Source of the DNA: Hofstenia miamia
Taxonomy: Eukaryota > Xenacoelomorpha > Acoela
Length of the DNA stretch: 64,000 nt
NCBI GenBank assembly: GCA_004352715.1
Contig: SCFE01000049.1
Span: forward strand, 2,169,733 to 2,233,732
Direction: 5' to 3'
Both the position numbers and the translations under genes were made by a program. Shown here one piece after another: positions 22,170-32,538 of this stretch (position 1 is the first letter of the stretch; the number at the start of each line of letters is the position of its first letter). Below the pieces are notes generated by a model. It ran no database searches. It worked only from the letters and a program-made list of their open reading frames with translations, and had not been told where the DNA came from.

Positions 22170-23313
22170 TGTAGCATCATCCAAATTAATCAAGCTGCTA
22201 ACATTGATTTAGAAAGAGAATAAGATTGAAGAAAAATTATGATTAGAAATATTGTAAAATTATATGATCAGTTTAGATTAATTTGTGTTATGCAACCAAG
22301 TAAAAACAAGTGTCAACTATGAGAGATTAGTATTTGTCAATAATAATACTTTTGGCAAAACTAAGGGGGCAAAGTCACTTCCATTATTTTTAGCCACCAT
22401 ATTGGCAGACAAAGAGTTTAAATTTGAAATCAACAGGTACTTTTCCAAAATTACTATAAATAGATAAAATCTACTGTAAGCAATTGATAAAGAACTTTAT
22501 TCAGAATTCTTACATTGTTCTATTGATATGGTTTGATTATTTAATACAATGTCAAGCTAAATGAGTTGTGTTTAGTAGTGGTCTGGATCCATCACAAGAT
22601 CAATTCTAGGGTTTTTGTGCCAGATCATGAAAGTGCACTTATATTAGGTATAGGGGTTTTTCTCTTGCTTAGTTGACTATCAATCATTTAGTACATGTAT
22701 AAATTATAACAGATTCAAAATATGGTTGGATGACTGAAGCCTAGGAATTGTATCTATAATATTCTAGAATAAATTATTGACTATAACATCACCAATAAAG
22801 TGACTGAGCAAGTACTAATTATTAAATGTAGGTTAGGAAGCTGCCAATTATTAAACTAGTTATTAAAGCCAATATATTTTGGTAATGGATACATGTAATA
22901 TTCATAAAGCAGCTAGTAACAAGTCTGGTGTAATTATCATGAAACACTTTTACAAAAATGAGACTAAGTCAAATTGTGTCTTGTCTTGAATATACACCAA
23001 GCTAGGATAGGGTACACATAAGTTACAATGTTGAGCTGAGAGGTGGAACTCAACCAAAATGGATCCTTGGTGAACAAGTGACACTGGATGTGGAGGTCAG
23101 CTTTGGGCAGATGCCCACTATTGATCACTGGAGAAAGTACTATATGGCTTTGTCACCTAAATAGTGAATAGTTAAATCTAGTTATATTATGCTAACAGAT
23201 TTGTACAAAAGCTAAACAGTATCTAATTAGTAAATCCCTACCCACAAATACACAACCAATGTTATTGAGTAACAAAGGATGAACAGTAATAATGCCTGGT
23301 AGAGGATGTTACA
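22170..23313 (+). mobile_element. Family-1 LTR (LTR3), 3' LTR of element D
   Basis: Begins TGTAGCATCATCC after the polypurine tract GAGGAGGATG and ends GGTAGAGGATGTTACA; 1144 bp. A TATA box (TATAAATA) is kept at 22455-22462. It differs markedly from LTR10 and resembles the partial LTR11 of B, so D and B belong to one older subfamily. The right flank is minus-strand ORF3 of element F. Confidence 0.9.
22455..22462 (+). promoter_or_regulatory. TATA box of LTR3
   Basis: TATAAATA at the same relative place (about 285 bases into the LTR) as in LTR8, LTR10 and LTR11, marking the probable U3 core promoter. Confidence 0.6.
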
Positions 23314-23476
23314 GTATTAATACTCTAGGGCTTGTTTGTAATAACCTTTCATGAATTTTCTTGATCTGTTCATGTATAGGCAATCCTCTCATAGAAATAT
23401 TGTTGATAGTTAACTTACCATCAATGAACACTCTTTCTTTATTGTCTCCATCTATAAGTTTTTCATGAACATCCTT
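23314..23476 (-). pseudogene. ORF3 fragment of element F
   Basis: The minus strand is open for 54 codons with DGDNKERVFIDGKLT, RGLPIHEQIKKIHERL and a terminal SPRVLI. It matches DNKERVYIKGMI, HGKPINVQ and NPRAIMLFSG in A. The reading stops where LTR3 of D begins, so D inserted into F's ORF3; the continuation (the FSG.ND..W block) is not found in the window. The right side is an N gap. The intact frame suggests a younger or better-kept copy. Confidence 0.75.
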
Positions 23477-24476
23477 NNNNNNNNNNNNNNNNNNNNNNNN
23501 NNNNNNNNNNNNNNNNNNNNNNNNNNNNNNNNNNNNNNNNNNNNNNNNNNNNNNNNNNNNNNNNNNNNNNNNNNNNNNNNNNNNNNNNNNNNNNNNNNNN
23601 NNNNNNNNNNNNNNNNNNNNNNNNNNNNNNNNNNNNNNNNNNNNNNNNNNNNNNNNNNNNNNNNNNNNNNNNNNNNNNNNNNNNNNNNNNNNNNNNNNNN
23701 NNNNNNNNNNNNNNNNNNNNNNNNNNNNNNNNNNNNNNNNNNNNNNNNNNNNNNNNNNNNNNNNNNNNNNNNNNNNNNNNNNNNNNNNNNNNNNNNNNNN
23801 NNNNNNNNNNNNNNNNNNNNNNNNNNNNNNNNNNNNNNNNNNNNNNNNNNNNNNNNNNNNNNNNNNNNNNNNNNNNNNNNNNNNNNNNNNNNNNNNNNNN
23901 NNNNNNNNNNNNNNNNNNNNNNNNNNNNNNNNNNNNNNNNNNNNNNNNNNNNNNNNNNNNNNNNNNNNNNNNNNNNNNNNNNNNNNNNNNNNNNNNNNNN
24001 NNNNNNNNNNNNNNNNNNNNNNNNNNNNNNNNNNNNNNNNNNNNNNNNNNNNNNNNNNNNNNNNNNNNNNNNNNNNNNNNNNNNNNNNNNNNNNNNNNNN
24101 NNNNNNNNNNNNNNNNNNNNNNNNNNNNNNNNNNNNNNNNNNNNNNNNNNNNNNNNNNNNNNNNNNNNNNNNNNNNNNNNNNNNNNNNNNNNNNNNNNNN
24201 NNNNNNNNNNNNNNNNNNNNNNNNNNNNNNNNNNNNNNNNNNNNNNNNNNNNNNNNNNNNNNNNNNNNNNNNNNNNNNNNNNNNNNNNNNNNNNNNNNNN
24301 NNNNNNNNNNNNNNNNNNNNNNNNNNNNNNNNNNNNNNNNNNNNNNNNNNNNNNNNNNNNNNNNNNNNNNNNNNNNNNNNNNNNNNNNNNNNNNNNNNNN
24401 NNNNNNNNNNNNNNNNNNNNNNNNNNNNNNNNNNNNNNNNNNNNNNNNNNNNNNNNNNNNNNNNNNNNNNNNNNNN
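23477..24476. other. Assembly gap (1000 N)
   Basis: Standard-size gap; true length unknown. It would have to hold capsid-to-ORF3 of element F if the flanking gag and ORF3 belong together. Confidence 1.
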
Positions 24477-25177
24477 TATTATTTTTTGTTTTTCAAGGTC
24501 AGAATCTTCATCTGATTCTTTGAATGTTACCTCCTTTCAGGTCGGCATATGTGGCGCCTGTAACTCGCTCTCTTTTCTGGCATGGAATTCGATTTTGTGA
24601 GATTGCATGTCGTTTCTATTCTCTTCTTCTGTTAAGCGTAGCAGTCTCAATTTATCTTTGAGTTGTTCCAATTCTCCCGCCTATAGGTCGTTGTCCTTGA
24701 TTAATTGTCTGTTTGTTCTTTCTAGTTCTTGATTTTTCTCTTGCCATCGCTGGTTTTCTTCTAGAAACCTTTTGTTGGACTCCGACAGTTGGTGAGTAAG
24801 GATTTTAATTTCATTTTGAAATAACTGATTTTGTTCTTCTAATTGCATTTCCATGTTTACTCTGATTTCGCTCAATATCAATTCGTTTTGTCGTTCCATT
24901 TCTTTGACCTTCTCAGTCAATTGTTCTACTTGTTGTCTTAGGGTTTCCTCACTCTCTTGGCTCTTTTTTAACAACACCATTATATCTAGTGGGTTTGTGT
25001 CTCTGGGGGTGAACTAAAAGATTGTAGTTCTGTATCTGTGGCATCTGTTGCTGAATTCTCACAGAAGTATGGCAATGATCGAATTGTTCTGGGAGTTACT
25101 GCTTTCATTGCAGTTTTCTTTGTGCTTCCTTTTCTGGTTTTTGTCATTTTTCTTCTGGTTTGTAGTGGCTTTCCCAT
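24477..25177 (-). pseudogene. gag: gag N-terminal half, element F1
   Basis: Starts with MGKPLQTRRKMTKTRKGSTK at 25177 (ATG chosen because the basic N-terminus is shared with the second copy at 27313), continues ENSATDATDTELQSFSSPP and then the coiled coil (SQESEETLRQQVEQLTEKV, ILTHQLSESNKRFLEENQRW). A frameshift after ETQTH near 24986 shifts into LDIMVLLKK, and a stop lies near 24680. The left end is in the N gap. It lies 185 bases downstream of a well-kept primer-binding site and an LTR end, the normal order LTR-PBS-leader-gag. Confidence 0.8.
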
Positions 25178-25360
25178 CTCTAGGTTGTGATTCCAGGATC
25201 TCAGTGAAGTGCATTTGTTTGGTTCAGGGTATCTCTCTTCATTTCATTGATAGTTGGTTTGTGTAACAATTCATTGCTTTCATACTTTCACTTATAGCCT
25301 ATGCTGTCGTTTTGCGGGTGGTTTAACTGAATGTTTCTTCTGTAGGTTTGCTGTTCTTGG
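25178..25360 (-). other. Retroelement leader (5' UTR)
   Basis: About 183 bases between the primer-binding site and the gag ATG. It contains no ORF and would carry the packaging signal. Confidence 0.5.
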
Positions 25361-25375
25361 CTGTCACGGTCGCCA
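25361..25375 (-). other. Primer-binding site for tRNA-Arg
   Basis: Directly after the LTR end (...TTACA) the minus strand reads TGGCGACCGTGACAG. From memory this is complementary over 15 bases to the 3' end of animal tRNA-Arg(UCG) with CCA, the primer also used by Drosophila 412/mdg1. It primes minus-strand DNA synthesis. Confidence 0.75.
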
Positions 25376-25440
25376 TGTAATATCCTCTACCAGGCATTAT
25401 CACTGTTTATCTACTGTTACTTTATCAGTCAATTATAGGT
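25376..25440 (-). mobile_element. Family-1 LTR remnant (LTR4): last 45 bases plus a 20-base internal patch
   Basis: 25376-25420 is the terminal 45 bases of the LTR (reverse complement of ...TAATGCCTGGTAGAGGATATTACA). It is followed by 25421-25440, which is the LTR-internal segment CCTATAATTGACTGATAAA normally about 480 bases away, and then directly by protease coding sequence. The rest of the LTR is missing. See the finding on the shared junction patch. Confidence 0.75.
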
Positions 25441-25682
25441 CATTCCTTTCATGTCGATATAATCCCCTGACGCATTAATTAATCTCTTCTTACAATTCTT
25501 CATGTCTTCTCATTGGAATCCCAGTTTCATAGTGCATTCATCAGTAATTATAGATGTTGCTGCTCTGGTATTGATTTTCACTTTTGTCATTACTCCGTTA
25601 ATGGCTATTGTTATCATATTCATCATGTCAAGGTTTGTTAGGATCATTATCACTGCACAGTTGTTATGAGTCAGCGCTCTAC
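25441..25682 (-). pseudogene. pol: Aspartic protease fragment, element F2
   Basis: The minus strand gives LDMMNMITIAINGVMTKVKI, then NTRAATSIITDECTMKLGFQ and RLINASGDYIDMKGM, matching J (VTIDTGAAASIITDEC, NASGDYIDTKGM). The active-site triad D-T-G is changed to N-T-R and a TGA replaces a Trp codon after GFQ, so it cannot cleave. The frame ends at the LTR patch at 25440. Confidence 0.8.
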
Positions 25683-27313
25683 TTAGTTTTCCGACTCCTC
25701 GTCAGTTGGTACTGCTTCATCAATTTCGTTTTCCATCTGTAGTATGTCCTCTTCATCTTAGTATGCTTCCTCCTCACCAATGACATTTATTTGCTTTGGG
25801 CAATCTGGTTTTTTGTGTCCTTTCTGTCCACAACTGTAGCATTTAACGTCTTTCTCTTTTACTTTCCTCATCTTGCCATCCTTTCCCTTTACTTTTATTA
25901 TTTTTTCTTGTTTTGCTTGGGAGTAGGTTTTATTGGGGGTGCGCGACTCTAAGTTGCTTTTCCATGTTGGTGCATCTCTGTACCATGTGGCTTTCTTGTA
26001 TATCCGAGCATTGTTCTCAATAGTGGCTTGCATATCAACAGCCTTCCTGATCATTCTTTCTAATTTGTTGTCAACATCACATTTAATTTCAAACTGTGTT
26101 TTGATGCTTTCCAGCAGATATGTGAGAACAAGTCGTATTTTGAATAACTGTTTCCTCTAGAGCTAAGCATCAGAAGCTGCTCGACTTGTTGCATATAATT
26201 TCGGATGTCATCAGTTTTTCTCATTTTCATTGCATTCAAGATAATTCGGTACTGGTTCTTGAAGCTTTCATTTTCGTAGTAATTAATGAAATCTCCTATT
26301 AGCAATTGATAGTCCCTTTTTGTCTCTGCGTCCAATAACAGATAGTGTTGGGATGCTGCTCCAGTTAGGTATAGTGGAAGTCTCGCTGCTGCTGCCTGTT
26401 GGCTCACTTTCCGTTCCGCCATTGTCAGTTCGAACATCTGCAGCCACTTGGCAAATGTAGGATTGTAGCCATCTACTTTCCCGTTGAATTTGGGTAGTGT
26501 TGCTTTGCATGGTATTGTATCATTGGCTGTTAATTGTGGTAGAATCGAATTCTCATATTTCGGCTTTCTGTGATTTGTTCATATGTCCTCCTCTTGCAGT
26601 TGTGTGGTCACTGCTTTCTTGATTTATTAATTTATTATTTTTTGTTTTTCGAGGTCAGAATCTTCATCTGATTCTTTGAATGCTACCTCCTTTTAGGTTG
26701 GCATATGTGGCGCCTGTAACTCGCTCTCTTTTCTGGCATGGAATTCGATTTCGTGAGATTGCATGTCGTTTCTATTCTCTTCTTCTGTTAAGCATAGCAG
26801 TCTCAATTTATCTTTGAGTTGTTCCAATTCTCCCACTTGTAGGTCATTGTCCAACTTTTAGTTTCCTTTTCTTCTAGAAACCTTTTGTTGGATTCTGACA
26901 ATTGGTGAGTAAGGATTATAATTTCAATTTGAAATAACTGATTTTGTTCTTCTAATTGCATTTCCATGTTTACTCTGATTTCGCTCAATATCAATTCATT
27001 TTGATTTTGTCGTTCCATTTCTTTGACCTTCTCAGTCAATTGTTCTACTTGTTGTCTTAGGGTTTCCTCACTCTCTTGGCTCTTTTTTAACAACACCATT
27101 ATATCTAGAGGGTTTGTGTCTATGGGGTTCATCTCTGGGGGTGAACTAAAAGATTGTAGTTCTGTATCTGTGGCATCTGTTGCTGAATTCTCACTGAAAT
27201 ATGGCAATGATCGAATTGTTCTGGGAGTTACTGCTTTCATTGCAGTTTTCTTTGTGCTTCCTTTTCTGGTTTTTGTCATTTTTTCTTCTTCTAGTTCATA
27301 GTGGCTTTCCCAT
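25683..27313 (-). pseudogene. gag: gag, nearly complete, element F2
   Basis: The most complete gag in the window. Basic N-terminus (MTKTRKGSTKKTAMK, ATG at 27279; the longer start at 27313 meets a TGA), Ser/Thr stretch, coiled coil (27110-26860), then after a damaged stretch with frame changes around 26550-26870 a capsid-like domain (LPKFNGKVDGYNPTFAKW, AARLPLYLTGAASQHYLLLD, NYMQQVEQLLMLSSRGNSYS), and a nucleocapsid with one CCHC zinc knuckle, CYSCGQKGHKKPDC (near 25800-25850). It ends EEAY, then a stop, then DEEDILQMENEIDEA. A frameshift follows LFSHIC near 26110. It forms particles and binds the RNA genome. About 540 residues, within the family range. Confidence 0.85.
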
Positions 27314-27383
27314 CTCTAGGTTGCGATTCCAGGATCTCAGTGAAGTGCATTTGTTCGGTTTGGGGTATCTCTCTTTATTTCAT

Positions 27384-28383
27384 NNNNNNNNNNNNNNNNN
27401 NNNNNNNNNNNNNNNNNNNNNNNNNNNNNNNNNNNNNNNNNNNNNNNNNNNNNNNNNNNNNNNNNNNNNNNNNNNNNNNNNNNNNNNNNNNNNNNNNNNN
27501 NNNNNNNNNNNNNNNNNNNNNNNNNNNNNNNNNNNNNNNNNNNNNNNNNNNNNNNNNNNNNNNNNNNNNNNNNNNNNNNNNNNNNNNNNNNNNNNNNNNN
27601 NNNNNNNNNNNNNNNNNNNNNNNNNNNNNNNNNNNNNNNNNNNNNNNNNNNNNNNNNNNNNNNNNNNNNNNNNNNNNNNNNNNNNNNNNNNNNNNNNNNN
27701 NNNNNNNNNNNNNNNNNNNNNNNNNNNNNNNNNNNNNNNNNNNNNNNNNNNNNNNNNNNNNNNNNNNNNNNNNNNNNNNNNNNNNNNNNNNNNNNNNNNN
27801 NNNNNNNNNNNNNNNNNNNNNNNNNNNNNNNNNNNNNNNNNNNNNNNNNNNNNNNNNNNNNNNNNNNNNNNNNNNNNNNNNNNNNNNNNNNNNNNNNNNN
27901 NNNNNNNNNNNNNNNNNNNNNNNNNNNNNNNNNNNNNNNNNNNNNNNNNNNNNNNNNNNNNNNNNNNNNNNNNNNNNNNNNNNNNNNNNNNNNNNNNNNN
28001 NNNNNNNNNNNNNNNNNNNNNNNNNNNNNNNNNNNNNNNNNNNNNNNNNNNNNNNNNNNNNNNNNNNNNNNNNNNNNNNNNNNNNNNNNNNNNNNNNNNN
28101 NNNNNNNNNNNNNNNNNNNNNNNNNNNNNNNNNNNNNNNNNNNNNNNNNNNNNNNNNNNNNNNNNNNNNNNNNNNNNNNNNNNNNNNNNNNNNNNNNNNN
28201 NNNNNNNNNNNNNNNNNNNNNNNNNNNNNNNNNNNNNNNNNNNNNNNNNNNNNNNNNNNNNNNNNNNNNNNNNNNNNNNNNNNNNNNNNNNNNNNNNNNN
28301 NNNNNNNNNNNNNNNNNNNNNNNNNNNNNNNNNNNNNNNNNNNNNNNNNNNNNNNNNNNNNNNNNNNNNNNNNNNNNNNNNNN
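27384..28383. other. Assembly gap (1000 N)
   Basis: Standard-size gap between the 5' end of F2 gag and the partial LTR5. Confidence 1.
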
Positions 28384-29332
28384 GCCAGTCACAAAACTGC
28401 ACTTACGTTATGGTTAGGAGTTTTTCGATTCTCGCCTAGTCTGACTATCGATCTATACATGTACGAAATAATCAATGCTTGAAACGACTGGATAGTCACA
28501 CCCTAGGAATAGACATGTTCTTAATAGTAGGAGACTAGACTATAATCGACCAAATAAGTGACCTTACATGTATCTTTATTAAATGTAAGTATAGGAAACT
28601 GCAATCTTATTAATTAAATTACTAAGCCAATAATTTTACGGTAATGGCTACCTTAATATTATTTAAATGCAGTTAGTGTCAATGCCTGGTTGCTTTACTT
28701 AAACAAATCAACAAACACTTTACAAAATTGAGTTTAAGTCAGTTACAACCTAACATGAGTGCACGCACTGAGCTAAAGTAAGGTACACATAATTAGTTCC
28801 AATTGAGCTGAGATGGTGCAGTGGATTCAGTCATCATTCATGAAGGAGGGGAACTGTGTTGTGGAGATCNAAGCCAATAATTTTACGGTAATGGCTACCT
28901 TAATATTATTTAAATGCAGTTAGTGTCAATGCCTGGTTGCTTTACTTAAACAAATCAACAAACACTTTACAAAATTGAGTTTAAGTCAGTTACAACCTAA
29001 CATGAGTGCACGCACTGAGCTAAAGTAAGGTACACATAATTAGTTCCAATTGAGCTGAGATGGTGCAGTGGATTCAGTCATCATTCATGAAGGAGGGGAA
29101 CTGTGTTGTGGAGATCAGCTTTGGGCAGTAGCCCACAGAAGAACTGAAGAGGAAACGTCACACTGCTCCATCACCTAAACAGTGATAATCAATATTCAAT
29201 TAACTTAACTAGTTAACTAAAAAGGAAAAGTTTGGCGATTCAATAACTTAGTAACACCTCACCTGCAATTTACTGAGTGCTAATTATCAACAATAATACA
29301 TGGTTTAAATAAGCCAGGTGGAAGATGTTACG
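28384..29332 (+). mobile_element. Partial divergent family-1 LTR (LTR5)
   Basis: Begins in the gap and continues with GCACTTACGTTATGG, TACATGTACG and GGGCAGTAGCCCAC, matching the middle and 3' part of the other LTRs, and ends GGTGGAAGATGTTAC at the junction with minus-strand gag. Bases 28611-28869 and 28871-29116 are duplicates joined by a single N at 28870 (assembly artefact). It is the most diverged plus-strand LTR apart from fragments. Confidence 0.75.
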
Positions 29333-29834
29333 TTATTGTTAAAACTGCTTGCCCCTTTTATCCATGTTTATCTCAGGCAATCCTTTGTACTCTGTATGGG
29401 GTAAGATTGGAACTGTTTCTTTTATCCATCTGATTTTGCTGCATCCCTTTGATTTTCAGGTAATGATTTTCAACTCTGACAGTTGTTGAGTAAGTGTCTT
29501 AACTTCTTGTTGAAATAGTTCACTCTGTCTATCTAATTTTGTCTGCATCTGCACTTTAAGTTTACTCAGCATGTTTTCACTTTACTGTTCCATTTGTTGA
29601 ACTTTCTCCATCAATTATCTTATTTCATTTTTCAAAAGCATCTCTGTTTCATTGCTCTTCCTCAGCATTTCAAAGATATCTTGGGGACTTGTTTCAGGGG
29701 ACATGTGTAATGTTTGTAACTCTGTTGCAGGGGATAAATCTATATCTTTGGAGTGTATTTGAGCATGATGCTCTAGGGGTTACCACCCTAGGTGCTGTAT
29801 TTTTTGCACTACCTTTCCTTTCTTTATTAGTCAT
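29333..29834 (-). pseudogene. gag: gag N-terminal remnant, element G
   Basis: ATG at 29834 with MTNKERKGSAKNTAPRVVTP, similar to the basic N-terminus of other gags, then decayed coiled-coil coding sequence (SKLKVQMQTKLDRQSELFQ, VKTLTQQLSE) with many stops. It is cut at 29332 by LTR5. Upstream, PBS and LTR6 are in the normal order, so G is a 5' end only. Confidence 0.7.
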
Positions 29835-30140
29835 TACTTGAAATCATTTGTATTGGCTTTCCCTATCAGTTGTGATTCTTGGTCCTCATTGTAGTGCACT
29901 ATAGTTAGGTGTAGACTGATTTTTCCACTAACTTTCAAATTCTTCTTGTTGTAACAATCCAGTTGCTTTGATTACATTTCTCAACTAAGAAATGGTAGTG
30001 TCAGGGGCATCCAAGTTGTGTTACTGATTGTGCATTGGGCACCTGTGTTGAATATAAAAAAATTTTGTTCTGAGAAGAAACAACTGTCTTAACTCAGAGA
30101 AAGAAAAGAATTTTCTCCAGATTCTGCTTGTTTTTGTGAG

Positions 30141-30155
30141 CTGTCACAGTCACCA
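30141..30155 (-). other. Decayed tRNA-Arg primer-binding site of element G
   Basis: TGGTGACTGTGACAG next to the LTR6 end. It differs from the site at 25361-25375 only by C to T at the two CpG positions. Confidence 0.75.
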
Positions 30156-30537
30156 TGTAGCATCTTCTACCAGGCTTTGTTATCCAACTTCTTCATTATG
30201 CTTTATCAATTGTTACAATGAAATTGAATCTATTTATATTCACTTGAAAAACTACCTGTTGATTTCAAATTTTAAATCTACAGTCTGCCACAATGGCAGC
30301 TAAAAATAACGGAAGTGACTTTGCCCTCTTTGTTTATTCAAAATCATATTATTGACAAATACTAATTCATAATTAATTACACTGTTGTTTCTTGATTGCA
30401 ATATACAAACTAATTTAAGATGACACTAAATTTCATAATACATTTCTAATCATATCTAAATTCAATCTTAAGTTCTTTTTATTGACTTTCTTCCTTAGCA
30501 GCTTATATTTGTATGGATGATGCTACATTAGACAGAA
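30156..30537 (-). mobile_element. Internally deleted family-1 LTR (LTR6), 5' LTR of element G
   Basis: On the minus strand it starts TGTAGCATCATCC (30537) and ends GGTAGAAGATGCTACA (30156), but is only 382 bp, so about 740 bases of the middle are lost. Landmarks such as GCCATTGTGGCAGAC and TATAAATAGATTC remain. The right flank is RT of element H on the other strand (LDRKLTIL), so G inserted into H; TTAG at 30538-30541 would be the target duplication. Confidence 0.8.
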
Positions 30538-31680
30538 AACTAACCATTTTATACAATGCAGGATTAAGAGTGAATGGTAACAAATGTGAAATTCTCAAGA
30601 CACAAGTAGTGTTCATAGGACAGCAGATAGAGCAGTGAAAAATCAAAATGAAAAATAAAAGAAAAGAAATGGTACAAAATATCCAGAGCCCAAAAACTAA
30701 GAAAAATTTGCAGAGAATAATGGGTTTTATAAATTATTATGGATCATTTATACCAAACATAGCACAGAAGACCAACAAAATGACAGCATTGATGAAAAAA
30801 TCTGTATTATTCAAATGATCATTGAGAGAACATAAAAAGTGAATTACCTAAATTACCATCATTAAGCACACTAGATTAGGGCAAAGAGTTTATTCTAGAC
30901 TGTGATGCCAGTGATGTGGCCATATGTGCATGTTTAAGCCAATTTAAAAATGGCAGAGAGGTGCTGATTCAATTCTTCAGCAGGAAACTCAAACAGAGTG
31001 AAGAAAACTATGGATCAACTAAACTTGAAATGTTCCCATTGGTGGAGAGCATAAACAAATTTCAATACTTCCTGCCATGTAAAACATTCAGAGTAAGAAA
31101 AGACAATAGTATCTAGGTGGATAGAATATTTAAATGAGTTCAAATTTAAATAGAGCACTGCAAAGAACATTGCACAAAAACTCTGATTTTTTAACAGTGC
31201 TACCAGAATACCAATGAAACACAGAAAAAATTGAAGGAGAAAAGAGACAATTTGAATTTCTATGAAACACAGAAAAAATTGAAGGAGAAAAGAGACAATT
31301 TGAATTTCTACCACAGACTGAATAATGCCAATTGTAATAAAAGAGGAAATAATAGAAGCAGAAATTATCAAAAAACAGCAAACTGATGTAATCCTTACAG
31401 AAATAATCAGAAAAATCAAATACAAAAAGAAACAAATTGGGAAAATTGCCAATAGTTATTTCCAAAGATATGCATGGAATATGTTGAAGGAAAGTCACTA
31501 AGAGTAGCAATACCTGAATACTACAAAAGAAAACTTGTGAGGAAGATACATGGTGTAGAATCGTGGGCTGGTAGGGAAACTTAACTAGAAACTTAATTGA
31601 CTCTGCAGAAGGTTTGAATAGCATTTACAGAACAGCCACGATTCCGGGAAAAAGAATAACATAGAACTTCTAACTTATAG
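30538..31680 (+). pseudogene. pol: RT-RNase H-integrase remnant of element H
   Basis: Starts at the thumb end of RT (LDRKLTILYNAGLRVNGNKC, like LERTLTILENAGLGINGNKC in A), continues QRIMGFINYYGSFIPNIAQK, a decayed RNase H (FFSRKLKQSEENYGSTKLEM in one frame), the integrase N-terminal segment (AIPEYYKRKLVRKIHG) and then loses similarity by about 31680. At least eight stops or frame changes. The palm with YIDD and most of the integrase are missing. Confidence 0.75.
31214..31309. repeat. 48-bp perfect tandem duplication in element H
   Basis: The unit starting ATGAAACACAGAAAAAATTG at 31214-31261 is repeated at 31262-31309. 48 is a multiple of three, so the duplication alone would not shift frame. 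Confidence 0.9.
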
Positions 31681-32029
31681 ATGTAACATTGGTAATTCAT
31701 CCAAGTAACAAAACTACTTTAGGTAAGATCCAAAATGACCAATTCCTATGGCTTCCAGCCAAAGCAGAGCATCCAAAATTAAAGTGCTTAACCTATTGAC
31801 TGGTGCTACCCTATTTGTCTCACTTGCTTAATTTCTATCTCACTTCAGAAAATACAACTCTCATTTTCATTGTTATCTCTCAGCTGACTATTAAATAATC
31901 TGTAGTTGCCAGATATTTGTGCTAGCCAACAGCATGGTATCATCACAGTATTAGGTTTTATAAGTGCATGTATGTGTTGAACTACAAATGAGAAATTTAT
32001 TATTTCCTTATACATAACCGTATACATAA
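31681..32029. other. Non-coding DNA of unknown nature
   Basis: No similarity to the retroelement families and no supported ORF. It separates H from element I. Confidence 0.4.
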
Positions 32030-32361
32030 CTTAATGAGTCCACAATTCGGACTGGGTAATCAACAGACCCCCAGAAGCAACTTGTCGCCCCATGCTATTG
32101 AAAGCACTCCTGAATTGTCGCCAATCTTAAGCAATAAGTTTCATAAAGATAATNNNNNNNNNNNNNNNNNNNNNNNNNNNNNNNNNNNNNNNNNNNNNNN
32201 NNNNNNNNNNNNNNNNNNNTGCTATTGAAAGCACTCCTGAATTGTCGCCGATCTTAAGCAATAAGTTTCATAAAGATAATAAATAAATAGAAAATACAAC
32301 AGTAAAGACGGCAGTTGAGAGTAGATAAAATCTATTAAGCTATTGCTACAGTTCTCTCAGG

Positions 32362-32368
32362 TTTTATA
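32362..32368 (-). promoter_or_regulatory. TATA box of LTR7
   Basis: TATAAAA on the minus strand within TTTGTATAAAACCTGAG, about 240 bases into the LTR, the expected place for the U3 core promoter. Confidence 0.6.
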
Positions 32369-32530
32369 CAAATGATTAACTATTACCTGCCTTTGTTTAC
32401 AATAATCAGATGTCAACATAGTTTAACATGATCAATTTCTTTTCCCTCGCAAAATTCAATTTGAGCAATAATAAGCACCATCGAGGGTACGTCAAATTAG
32501 CAATAGCAACCTGAGATCGAAAATAAATAT

Positions 32531-32538
32531 TGACGTCA
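32531..32538 (-). promoter_or_regulatory. CRE/ATF-type site in LTR7
   Basis: A perfect TGACGTCA palindrome, followed at 32541-32547 by the half-site GTGACGT, lies about 165 bases upstream of the TATA box. Two CpG-containing sites have survived, suggesting this LTR is young or that the sites are constrained. Confidence 0.45.

Noticed and set aside
23465-23476. Treating the F1 gag and the F ORF3 on the two sides of the 1000-N gap as one proven element
   Set aside because: Orientation and order fit, but the gap size is a placeholder and no sequence links them.
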